Shown in pieces: positions 16,557 through 24,304 of a stretch of DNA of 64,000 nt. The position numbers and the translations under genes were made by a program. The notes under the pieces were generated by a model that was not told the DNA's origin, searched no databases, and saw only the letters and a list, made by a program, of their open reading frames with translations. Source of the DNA: Persebacter sp965221835 (GTDB lineage: Bacteria; Pseudomonadota; Gammaproteobacteria; Tethybacterales; Persebacteraceae); NCBI GenBank assembly GCA_965221835.1, contig OZ244916.1:1674001-1738000 (forward strand), given 5' to 3'. Each line of letters begins with the position of its first letter. The stretch's first letter is position 1.

Positions 16557-19256
16557 ATGCTGAACCGCATTTTCGGTTCCCGGCGCGGGCGGCGACTCGC
16601 CTCGTACAAAGCGAAACTCTCCAAAATTAACGCCCGCGCCGATTCGCTCGCAAAACTGGATGATGCGGGATTGCGGCGCGAATATACGCGTTTGCGCGAA
16701 CGCTGCGACAACGGCGAACCGACTTCGGCATTGCTTGGCGAAACTTTCGCCGTTGTGCGCGAGGCGGCGTGGCGGTCGCTTCGCATGCGGCATTTTGATG
16801 TGCAATTAATCGGCGGAATGGCGTTGTTTGACGGCAACATTGCCGAAATGAAAACCGGCGAAGGCAAAACGCTCGCCGCAACTTCACCGGTATGTCTGGA
16901 AGCGTTGGCGGGAAAAGGCGTGCATGTCGTCACGGTCAACAATTATCTGGCGAGGCGCGATGCGGAATGGATGGGCGCGCTATACAACTTTTTGGGATTG
17001 ACAATCGGCGTCAATACGCCGGAATCGACGGGCGAGGACAAATACGCCGCCTATCGCAGCGACATTACTTACGGCACGAACAACGAATTCGGTTTTGATT
17101 ATTTGCGCGACAATATGCGTTATGCCGCCGATGCGCGATTGCAACGCGATTTGCATTATGCGATTGTGGATGAAGTAGATTCCATTTTGATAGACGAAGC
17201 GCGTACGCCGTTAATTATTTCGGGCGATGCGGAGGATGAAGTTTCCGCCTATCTCGCCGCCGACCGGGTAGCGGCGCGATTTGTGCGGTGCGCCGATTCC
17301 GATTCGCCCGGCGATTTTGCGGTGGACGAAAAAACGCGCGAAATTCATCTGACCGAAGACGGATTCACCCGCGCCGAAACGCTTTTCGCCGAAGCGGGAT
17401 TGTTGAAATCCGGTTCGCTATACGACCCCGGCAATCTCGCGCTTATGCATCATCTCAACACGGCATTGCGTGCGCGACATTTGTTTTTGCGCGACCGCGA
17501 CTATGTTGTGCAAGATGGCAAAGTGGTGATTGTGGACGAATTTACCGGACGGCTGATGCCCGGACGGCGATGGGGCGACAACTTGCATCAGGCGGTGGAA
17601 GCGAAAGAAAAAATTCAAGTGCAAAAAGAAAATCGTACACTCGCCTCCATTTCGTTTCAGAACTATTTCCGCCTGTATTCCAAACTATCAGGAATGACCG
17701 GCACCGCAACAACCGAAGCGGAAGAGTTTGGTTTTATTTACGGGCTGGAAGTGATAGACATTCCGCCGCATCGCAAAATGGTACGCAACGACGAATTGGA
17801 TCGCGTTTATCGGACGGCGGCGGCGAAATATCGCGCCGTACTCGCCGACATTCAAGATTGCACGACTCGCGGACAGCCCATATTAGTCGGCACTGCGGCG
17901 ATTGAAGATTCCGAAAAAATTTCGGCAATGCTCCAAAGCGCCGGTTTGTCGCACGAAGTACTGAACGCCAAACAGCACGCGCGCGAAGCGCACATTATCG
18001 CGCAGGCGGGGCGACCGGGCGCCATTACCATCGCGACAAATATGGCGGGACGCGGCACCGACATCGTGCCGGGCGGCAACACGGACGCCGAAGAACGCGC
18101 CGCCGCCGCAGACGAATCGCTGGACGAAGAGGCGCGACAAAACAAAATCGCCGCATTAAAAACCGAATGGAAAAAACAAAACGAAAAAGTTCTTGCCGCA
18201 GGCGGATTGCGCATTATCGGCACGGAGCGACACGAATCGCGGCGCATAGATAACCAATTGCGCGGACGCGCCGGACGGCAGGGCGATCCCGGGGCGAGTG
18301 TTTTTTATCTTTCGTTTGAAGATTCGTTGTTGCGCATTTTCGCGACTCGCCGCGTTGCGTCCATGATGGAAAAATTAAAAATAGAAGAAGACGAAGCGAT
18401 AGAAGCGCGAATGGTATCGCGCACGATAGAAAATGCTCAGCGCAAAGTGGAGGCGCACAACTTTGATATTCGCCGTCAACTTCTGGAATATGACGACATT
18501 GCGAACGAGCAGCGGCGACTGATTTACGAACAACGCGAACACATTCTTACCGCCGAAGACATCGCACCGATTGCCGCCGAGTTGCGCACCGAAAATTTAA
18601 GGGATGTCATAGACCGCTATCTGCCGCCCGATACGCCCGAAGAAGAATGGCGAATCGCAGAACTGGAAAAAATACTCGCCGCCGAATTTCGTCTGCATCC
18701 ACCGACCTTAAAACGCATCGCCGCCGAACCGAATTTGCAAAGAGACGACATTGTCGCGCAAATCGTTGAAGAGGCGGAAGCAGCATTCGCCGCCAAAGCC
18801 GCGGCGGCGGATGCCGAAGGGCTGGGGCGTTTTTTGCGTTCGCTGATATTGAACATTATAGACGACCATTGGCGTGCGCATTTGGCGGCGTTGGATGGTT
18901 TGCGTCAATCTATCGGATTGCGCGGGATGGCGCAAAAAAATCCGAAACAGGAATACAAGCGCGAAGCGTTTGAAATGTTTGAGCGACTTTTAATTAATGT
19001 GCGCGCGTTGGCGTCCCGGGTAATGTATGCCTTAACGGTGCGGGAGCAGGCACCGCCCGACCCCGCCCCTGCCGCCCCGACCAATTTGCAATATCGGCAT
19101 GATTCCCCGACCGCACCGGACGGCGGCGAATCCGCCCCCGCCCCGCAACAAACCGACAACACTCCGTTCCGCCGCACCGCCCCCAAAATCCGCCGCAACG
19201 ACCCATGCCCATGCGGTTCCGGCAAAAAATACAAACAATGCCACGGCAAGTTGTAA
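16557..19256 (+). CDS. secA: Preprotein translocase ATPase SecA
   Basis: The 899-residue motor drives preproteins through SecYEG. It starts MLNRIFGSRRGRRL one base after the previous stop. Visible motifs are MKTGEGKTLAA (Walker A), IVDEVDSILIDEARTPLIISG (DEAD-like), NMAGRGTDIVPGGN and GTERHESRRIDNQLRGRAGRQGDPG in two short blocks. The C-terminal zinc-binding tail is PCPCGSGKKYKQCHGKL, which binds SecB and phospholipid in other bacteria. An Ala/Pro-rich linker precedes the tail. Length and motif order are normal. Confidence 0.97.
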   Translation: MLNRIFGSRRGRRLASYKAKLSKINARADSLAKLDDAGLRREYTRLRERCDNGEPTSALLGETFAVVREAAWRSLRMRHFDVQLIGGMALFDGNIAEMKTGEGKTLAATSPVCLEALAGKGVHVVTVNNYLARRDAEWMGALYNFLGLTIGVNTPESTGEDKYAAYRSDITYGTNNEFGFDYLRDNMRYAADARLQRDLHYAIVDEVDSILIDEARTPLIISGDAEDEVSAYLAADRVAARFVRCADSDSPGDFAVDEKTREIHLTEDGFTRAETLFAEAGLLKSGSLYDPGNLALMHHLNTALRARHLFLRDRDYVVQDGKVVIVDEFTGRLMPGRRWGDNLHQAVEAKEKIQVQKENRTLASISFQNYFRLYSKLSGMTGTATTEAEEFGFIYGLEVIDIPPHRKMVRNDELDRVYRTAAAKYRAVLADIQDCTTRGQPILVGTAAIEDSEKISAMLQSAGLSHEVLNAKQHAREAHIIAQAGRPGAITIATNMAGRGTDIVPGGNTDAEERAAAADESLDEEARQNKIAALKTEWKKQNEKVLAAGGLRIIGTERHESRRIDNQLRGRAGRQGDPGASVFYLSFEDSLLRIFATRRVASMMEKLKIEEDEAIEARMVSRTIENAQRKVEAHNFDIRRQLLEYDDIANEQRRLIYEQREHILTAEDIAPIAAELRTENLRDVIDRYLPPDTPEEEWRIAELEKILAAEFRLHPPTLKRIAAEPNLQRDDIVAQIVEEAEAAFAAKAAAADAEGLGRFLRSLILNIIDDHWRAHLAALDGLRQSIGLRGMAQKNPKQEYKREAFEMFERLLINVRALASRVMYALTVREQAPPDPAPAAPTNLQYRHDSPTAPDGGESAPAPQQTDNTPFRRTAPKIRRNDPCPCGSGKKYKQCHGKL

Positions 19257-19264
19257 TCCAAAAC

Positions 19265-19645
19265 CCGCCTTTTTCGCGAACGAAATTTTCATAAAAAAAA
19301 TAATCCCGACATTTGCGAGTTACGAAATTTCACGGTGATATTTTTGCGAACGAAATTTCATAAAAAAATAATCCCGCAACAGCGAAAATTTCCCTAACCG
19401 AATCGCTCCCGAAATTTGCGAGTTACGAAATTTCGCGGTGATATTTTTTGCGAACGAAATTTCATAAAAAAATAATCCCGACATTTGCGAAAATTTCCCT
19501 GACCGATTCGCCGCCGACAAATGCGAGTTACGAAATTTCGCGGTGATATTTTTTGCGAACGAAACTCCAAAAAATCCGTTCCCGACATTTGCGAAAATTT
19601 CCCTAACCGATTCGTCTCCGAAACTTCGCGGTGATATTTTCGTTG
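19265..19645. repeat. Tandem repeat array, period about 103-105 bases
   Basis: The anchor TACGAAATTTC-CGGTGATATTTTT recurs at 19321, 19424 and 19529, with a partial copy near 19620 and part of a unit before the first. Each unit also contains GCGAACGAAATTTCATAAAAAAATAATCCCGACATTTGCG in broken form and a CCCTAACCGATTCG-like end. The array lies between secA and hisH; the region to 19742 holds nothing else recognisable. Minus-strand open frames across it simply follow the repeat and are not convincing genes. Confidence 0.75.
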
Positions 19646-19742
19646 ATTTGAAGGCGAAGGCAGTTGTGCAAATTAAAGAGTGAATCGGAAAAACTGCAAT
19701 CGGCGGCGGCGGATTTACGGCGGATTTACGGCGGATTTCCGC

Positions 19743-20336
19743 TTATCCGGCGACAAAGTTGCGCAATAGTTTTTCGCCGGCGCGGGCGGATTTTTCGGGA
19801 TGAAATTGTACGGCGGCGATGTTGTTTTTTGCCGCCGCCGCCGCAAAACTTTCGCCGTATTGCGCATTTGCAATCGCGTCTCCGTCCGGCGGACAATAAT
19901 AGGAATGAATAAAATAAAATCTTTCGTCTTCGGCAACGCCGCGCCACAGCGGATGCGAACGCATCGCGCGAGTCGTGTTCCAGCCGATGTGCGGGACTTT
20001 CGGTGCATCCGCAAAACGGCGGACTCGTCCGCGCAACAATCCCAACCCCGGCGTTTGCGGATCTTCGTCGCTGCCTTCGTATAGTACTTGCATTCCGATG
20101 CAGATTCCCAAAAATGGTTTTGCCGCCAGCGCGCGCAATATCGCCGCCCGCAAACCGCGGCTATCCATTTCGTTCATATAGGCGGCAAATCTGCCGTCGC
20201 CGGGCAATACGATTTTGTCTGCGGAATCTATTGCGGCGGAATCGGCGGTAATGCGCACGGATGCCCCGGCGCGGCGCAATCCCGCTTCCGCCGAATGAAG
20301 ATTTCCGGCGCCGCAATCTACGAGAGCGATTTGCAT
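19743..20336 (-). CDS. hisH: Imidazole glycerol phosphate synthase glutaminase subunit
   Basis: The 197-residue class I glutaminase supplies ammonia to HisF in histidine synthesis. It starts IALVDCGAGNLHS, carries the nucleophile Cys in GICIGMQVLYE, and ends with the His-Glu pair in FHPEKS. It follows hisB by 27 bases, so the two are likely co-transcribed. hisF is not in the window, so the histidine genes are dispersed. Confidence 0.93.
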   Translation of the reverse strand: MQIALVDCGAGNLHSAEAGLRRAGASVRITADSAAIDSADKIVLPGDGRFAAYMNEMDSRGLRAAILRALAAKPFLGICIGMQVLYEGSDEDPQTPGLGLLRGRVRRFADAPKVPHIGWNTTRAMRSHPLWRGVAEDERFYFIHSYYCPPDGDAIANAQYGESFAAAAAKNNIAAVQFHPEKSARAGEKLLRNFVAG

Positions 20337-20363
20337 TTTGCGATTAGAAACGGGTGCGGCGAT

Positions 20364-20948
20364 TCATAAAACGCCTTTGGTACTCGGCGGCGTTTTGTCG
20401 CCGGTGCGGGCGACCGCCGCTTTTAATGCCAGCGCAAACGCCTTAAAAATACATTCCACTTGATGATGCGCATTGACGCCGCGAATCAAATCCAGATGCA
20501 GCGTAATGCGCGAATGATTGACAAACGCCTGAAAAAATTCGCGAAATAAATCGGCGTCCATTCCGCCCACTTCCGCGCGCGCAATTCGCGCCCCGTAAAA
20601 CAAAGACGGACGCCCCGACAAATCCGCCACCGCCCGCGCTAACGATTCGTCCAGCGGTGCGTAAGCGAATCCGAATCGCGCGATTCCGCTTTTGTCGCCT
20701 AACGCCGCCGCCAACGCTTGCCCGAGCGCGATTCCGCAATCTTCGGTCGTGTGATGTCCGTCAATTTGCAAATCGCCAATGGCTTGCAAACGCAAACCGA
20801 ATCCGCCGTGTCGGGCGAGTTGCGCGAGCATGTGGTCAAAAAACGGCAATCCTGTTTCCGCCGCAAAATCGCCGCCGTCCAAACTTATTTCCGCCGTCAC
20901 TTCGGTTTCGGCGGTTTTGCGCGAAATGCTTGCACATCTTTTTTTCAT
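20364..20948 (-). CDS. hisB: Imidazoleglycerol-phosphate dehydratase
   Basis: The 194-residue enzyme removes water from imidazole glycerol phosphate. Metal-binding motifs are FFDHMLAQLARHG, DGHHTTEDCGIALG and NAHHQVECIFKA. It is the single-function form, without the phosphatase domain fused in enterobacteria. The start at 20948 has AAAAGGGG upstream and overlaps the coaE stop by ATGA. Coupling to coaE and pilD upstream suggests one minus-strand operon. Confidence 0.95.
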   Translation of the reverse strand: MKKRCASISRKTAETEVTAEISLDGGDFAAETGLPFFDHMLAQLARHGGFGLRLQAIGDLQIDGHHTTEDCGIALGQALAAALGDKSGIARFGFAYAPLDESLARAVADLSGRPSLFYGARIARAEVGGMDADLFREFFQAFVNHSRITLHLDLIRGVNAHHQVECIFKAFALALKAAVARTGDKTPPSTKGVL

Positions 20949-21550
20949 TGTCGCCCCTTTTCGGATAAATTTAAAAATGCGCGATGACACTTTTGCACCG
21001 CGACGGTGAGCGATTTTATATCGCTTTCGTTTTCAATAATATCATCCGCACGCGCGTTTCGCACTGCGCGCGACAGTTGCGCGGCGATAATTTTTTTCGC
21101 TTCTGCAACATCCAGTCCGCGCAAAACGGCGCGGCGGATTTGCGTATCGGGCGCGCAATCCACGACAACAATGCGGCGACAATCCGCCGCCAGCATGCCG
21201 GTTTCCAGCAACAGCGGAATCGCGAGTAAAATATAATCGCCGCGCGCGTTTTGCATTTGTTTTCGTATTTCCGTCAAAATCATCGGATGCAATATTTCTT
21301 CCAACTTCCGCCGCGTTTGCGATTCGGAAAATGCGCGTTTGCGAACAGCGGCGCGATTAAAAGTACCGTCCGCCGCAAACGCCCAATCGCCCAATGCCGC
21401 GCGAATCGCCAGCAATGCCGCACCGTCCGGCGCGGTCAACGAATGCGAAATAACATCCGCGTCTATTACTGTTGCGCCGAGAGAAGCGAAAATTTCGGCA
21501 GCAACGCTTTTGCCGGATGCCAATCCGCCGGTCAATCCGAAAGTCATCAT
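20945..21550 (-). CDS. coaE: Dephospho-CoA kinase
   Basis: The 201-residue kinase phosphorylates dephospho-CoA, the last step in coenzyme A synthesis. It starts MMTFGLTGGLASGKS with the P-loop, then DADVISHSL and HPMI, typical of CoaE. ATG 21550 overlaps the pilD stop (ATGA), and its own stop overlaps hisB. The pilD-coaE pairing is common in gammaproteobacteria. Confidence 0.95.
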   Translation of the reverse strand: MMTFGLTGGLASGKSVAAEIFASLGATVIDADVISHSLTAPDGAALLAIRAALGDWAFAADGTFNRAAVRKRAFSESQTRRKLEEILHPMILTEIRKQMQNARGDYILLAIPLLLETGMLAADCRRIVVVDCAPDTQIRRAVLRGLDVAEAKKIIAAQLSRAVRNARADDIIENESDIKSLTVAVQKCHRAFLNLSEKGRQ

Positions 21551-22389
21551 GCGAAAATAAAACGCCAATAGGCGAGTTGTATTTCGTCTCCCCAAAACAG
21601 CATAATCGCGCCGGCAAACGAAAGTGCGGGACCGAAACTGAAACGGCTTTTGACGAATCCGCCACGCGCTGCGCGTCTTCCCGATGCCGCCGCCCGCGCC
21701 CGCCGGACGACATAAAACGCCGCCGAATAACAAACGCCCGACACCGCCGCCAAAAATAAAACAAACGGCAAGGCGGACAATCCGAGCCACGCCCCCAATG
21801 CCGCCATCAATTTAAAATCGCCGCCGCCCATCGCGTCTTTGCGAAATATCGCCGCCGCCACAGCCGCAATGCATCGCATGCCGACATAACCGCCCGCCGC
21901 CCCCAAAACCGCATTCGGCAACAACGCAAAACGCGCGTCTACATTCGCCAACAATCCGCACCACAACAGCGGCAGCGAGAGAATATCCAAAATATAATAT
22001 CGCCGCAAATCTATGACGGAAATGATTAAAAGCGTCAACAAAAAAATCGCCGCCAACGCAAAATCCAAAGTCGCCCCGAATCGCCATGCCGCCGCCGCAA
22101 CAAGTATGCCGCCGAATGCTTCGGTAAGCGGATAGCACGCGCTGATAGATTTTCCGCAACAGCGTGCCCGTCCGCACAACAACAGCCAGCCCAAAACCGG
22201 AATGTTTAGATACGGCGGAATCGGCGTTTTGCATTGCGGACAATGCGAGGCGGGAAACGCCAGAAAAGATGCGGATTTGCCGTGCGGTGCGAGTCCGGAA
22301 ACCGCCATTTGCGGCAGACGATACGCCACCACATTCAAAAAACTGCCCAGCAACGCGCCGAACAATCCCGCAATAACGACAAAAGTCAA
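21547..22389 (-). CDS. pilD: Type IV prepilin peptidase/N-methyltransferase
   Basis: The 280-residue polytopic membrane enzyme cleaves prepilin leaders and methylates the new N-terminus. The N-terminal GSFLNVVAYRLP is followed by zinc-type cysteines CPQC and CGRARCC. The catalytic aspartates are in ISVIDLRRYYI and GGGDFKLMAALGAWLG. Several membrane helices are evident. It sits first in the run pilD-coaE-hisB-hisH. No pilin or secretion genes are nearby, so its substrates lie elsewhere. Confidence 0.93.
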   Translation of the reverse strand: MTFVVIAGLFGALLGSFLNVVAYRLPQMAVSGLAPHGKSASFLAFPASHCPQCKTPIPPYLNIPVLGWLLLCGRARCCGKSISACYPLTEAFGGILVAAAAWRFGATLDFALAAIFLLTLLIISVIDLRRYYILDILSLPLLWCGLLANVDARFALLPNAVLGAAGGYVGMRCIAAVAAAIFRKDAMGGGDFKLMAALGAWLGLSALPFVLFLAAVSGVCYSAAFYVVRRARAAASGRRAARGGFVKSRFSFGPALSFAGAIMLFWGDEIQLAYWRFIFA

Positions 22390-22407
22390 CGGCGGGGCGG
22401 AAACGAA

Positions 22408-22602
22408 TCAGTCCGCTTCATCAATCCACGCCATCTGAATGGCTTCCAGAATGCGTTCGTTAGATGCTTGCGGATCATCGTCAAATCCGTCCAACGCGCA
22501 AATCCACGCATGCATATCGGTATAGCGGACGGTGCGCGGGTCCGTTTCCGGATGCGCATCCGCCAACGCTTGCGCAATTTCCAATGAATCGCGCCATTTC
22601 AT
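22408..22602 (-). CDS. iscX: Fe-S assembly protein IscX
   Basis: The 64-residue acidic protein starts MKWRDSLEIAQAL and has the family pattern ALADAHPETDP, RYTDMHAWICAL and DDDPQASNE. IscX binds IscS and modulates iron-sulfur cluster assembly. The start shares one base with the fdx stop (TGATG), the order seen at the end of isc operons. The other isc genes are not in the window, so the pair is separated from the main operon. Confidence 0.93.
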   Translation of the reverse strand: MKWRDSLEIAQALADAHPETDPRTVRYTDMHAWICALDGFDDDPQASNERILEAIQMAWIDEAD

Positions 22603-22940
22603 CAGTGATTTTCCCGCGCGTGATTGACGGTATATTTGGGAATTTCCACGACAATATCGGCGTCTTTCATCACCGCCTGACACGACAATCGCGATTCAGG
22701 TTCCAGTCCCCACGCTTTGTCTAACATATCTTCTTCGTCTTCGGTTGCCTCATCCAGCGACCGATAGCCGTCCCGCACGATGACATGGCAAGTTGTGCAA
22801 GCGCACGATTTTTCGCAAGCGTGTTCAATTGCAATGTCGTGCGACAACAAAACATCGCAAACGGTTTCTCCAGAATCGCACTGCAAAACTTTTCCTTCCG
22901 GGCACAACTCCGCATGCGGCAAAACTTTAATATTAGGCAT
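22602..22940 (-). CDS. fdx: ISC-type [2Fe-2S] ferredoxin
   Basis: The 112-residue ferredoxin starts MPNIKVLPHAELCPEG. It binds one [2Fe-2S] cluster through HACEKSCACTTC and a later Cys in SRLSCQAV. This is the adrenodoxin-like ferredoxin of the ISC system that donates electrons for cluster building. A TATAAT lies seven bases before the ATG with no ribosome site, so the message is probably leaderless. It is translationally coupled to iscX. Confidence 0.93.
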   Translation of the reverse strand: MPNIKVLPHAELCPEGKVLQCDSGETVCDVLLSHDIAIEHACEKSCACTTCHVIVRDGYRSLDEATEDEEDMLDKAWGLEPESRLSCQAVMKDADIVVEIPKYTVNHARENH

Positions 22941-22947
22941 AAACGAA

Positions 22948-22953
22948 ATTATA
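22948..22953 (-). promoter_or_regulatory. -10 box for leaderless fdx-iscX
   Basis: TATAAT on the minus strand lies seven bases before the fdx ATG at 22940, predicting a transcript that starts at or near the A of the start codon. Confidence 0.55.
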
Positions 22954-23099
22954 ACAAAGCCGAAAGAAATAACGCAAACCGCCGACTCCGTTTTATGAAA
23001 TCGCAGCGACAATTCGCCCGGCGGCGAATGCGCAAAACCCGTTCCGATAAAAACCGGACTTTTCCGAATTCCCGAATTAGAATCGCGATAGAATCGCTA

Positions 23100-23270
23100 T
23101 AAAATCGCGAAATTTCCCATCTTCGCGGAAATGTTTGTGAACAGAATTAAAATCGCGAATTTTTTCCGCCTTCTAAAATCGCGAAATTTCTCATCTTTTG
23201 CGGAAAATATTTGTGAACAGAATTAAAATCGCGAAATTTCCCATCTTCGCGAAAATGTTTGTGAACGGAA
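23100..23270. repeat. Three imperfect tandem copies in fdx-tsaD gap
   Basis: AAAATCGCGAAATTTC-CATCTT followed by GCGGAAAT-TTTGTGAACAGAATT begins near 23103, 23176 and 23226. The third copy ends in GAACGGAAAA. The rest of the 349-base gap (22941-23289) holds the fdx promoter and no gene I can support. Confidence 0.7.
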
Positions 23271-23289
23271 AATCATCCGCCCCGCCGCC

Positions 23290-24288
23290 TTATATTGTCG
23301 CCGGTAAAATGCGGGGATTTATGGTAAATGCGCCGGTTTGCGGGAATTTTGGCGGGGATAAAAATGCCGCCAGCGCGATCATTGCGGCATTGTCGCCGCA
23401 ATGGGCGGGGGGCGGGCGATGTGTATCTGCCGGCAACTTTTGCAAATGCGCCCAAACTTCGTTATTTTGTGCGACTCCGCCGACCGCCGCCAATCGCGAA
23501 ATGCCGCTTTGCGCAATCGCTTTCGCCGCTTGTGTCGCCAATCCCGCCGCCGCCGCCCGTTGAAATGCGGCGGCAATATCCGCCGCCGCCGCCGGTTCGC
23601 GTTCTATCAATCGCCGCACCGCTGTTTTCAATCCGCTAAAACTGAAATTCAATTTTTTTTGTGCCGGAGACGGCAGCGAAAAGCGATTCAAATCGCCACG
23701 GGCGGCACATTTTTCCAATGCCGCCCCGCCGGGATAACCCAGCCCCAACAATACCGCCGTTTTGTCAAACGCCTCGCCCGCCGCATCGTCCAATGTCGCC
23801 CCCAGCAAATGAAAATCGTCCGCCGCCCGCACTTCCCACAACTGCGTATGTCCGCCCGATACCAGCAATGCGATATACGGAAAAGCAAAATCGGGGCGAG
23901 ACAACAGCGGCGAAAGCAAATGACCGGTAAGATGATTCACGGGAATCGCCGGAATACGCCACGCAAACGCCAACGCGTTCGCCACGGTCGCCCCCGCCAG
24001 CAACGCCCCCGCCAAACCGGGACCGGCGGTATAGGCGATTTGCGAAGGTTTTACGCCGCACTCTTTTAACAAACCGGCAATCAGCGGCAACAATCGCCGC
24101 AAATGATCGCGCGAGGCGATTTCGGGGACGACTCCGCCGAATTGCCGGTGCCGCCGCCATTGCGAATAAACGCGTTCGCCGATAATGCGTCCGCCCGCCA
24201 ATATCGCGCATGCGGTTTCGTCGCAGGAAGTTTCCACCGCCAAAATAATCGGCGTTCGGCGCGTTTTTGTTTCGTTCAGGGATAACAT
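23290..24288 (-). CDS. tsaD: tRNA threonylcarbamoyladenosine transferase TsaD
   Basis: The 332-residue ASKHA-fold protein helps make t6A37 in ANN-decoding tRNAs. It has ILAVETSCDETACAI at the N-terminus, the metal-binding HxxxH in VNHLTGHL, the VSGGHTQLW loop and the C-terminal GGVAQN and HCGDNAAMIA motifs. The start at 24288 lies eight bases after a TATGAT on the minus strand and is divergent from sucA across only 16 bases. Confidence 0.95.
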   Translation of the reverse strand: MLSLNETKTRRTPIILAVETSCDETACAILAGGRIIGERVYSQWRRHRQFGGVVPEIASRDHLRRLLPLIAGLLKECGVKPSQIAYTAGPGLAGALLAGATVANALAFAWRIPAIPVNHLTGHLLSPLLSRPDFAFPYIALLVSGGHTQLWEVRAADDFHLLGATLDDAAGEAFDKTAVLLGLGYPGGAALEKCAARGDLNRFSLPSPAQKKLNFSFSGLKTAVRRLIEREPAAAADIAAAFQRAAAAGLATQAAKAIAQSGISRLAAVGGVAQNNEVWAHLQKLPADTHRPPPAHCGDNAAMIALAAFLSPPKFPQTGAFTINPRILPATI

Positions 24289-24304
24289 CCTCTATAATCA
24301 TACC
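24289..24304. promoter_or_regulatory. Overlapping divergent -10 boxes for tsaD and sucA
   Basis: The whole gap between two divergent start codons is 16 bases. Plus-strand TATAAT is at 24293-24298, six bases before the sucA ATG. Minus-strand TATGAT is at 24302-24297, eight bases before the tsaD ATG. The boxes share bases, so the two promoters should exclude each other and both messages would lack leaders. Confidence 0.6.

Noticed and set aside
19320..19588. Minus-strand frames with FFYEISFAKN-like repeats
   Set aside because: They follow the 103-105 base tandem repeat; there is no ribosome site and no family pattern.
19265..19645. CRISPR array
   Set aside because: Units are about 103 bases and nearly identical throughout, with no unique spacers of constant size and no cas genes nearby.
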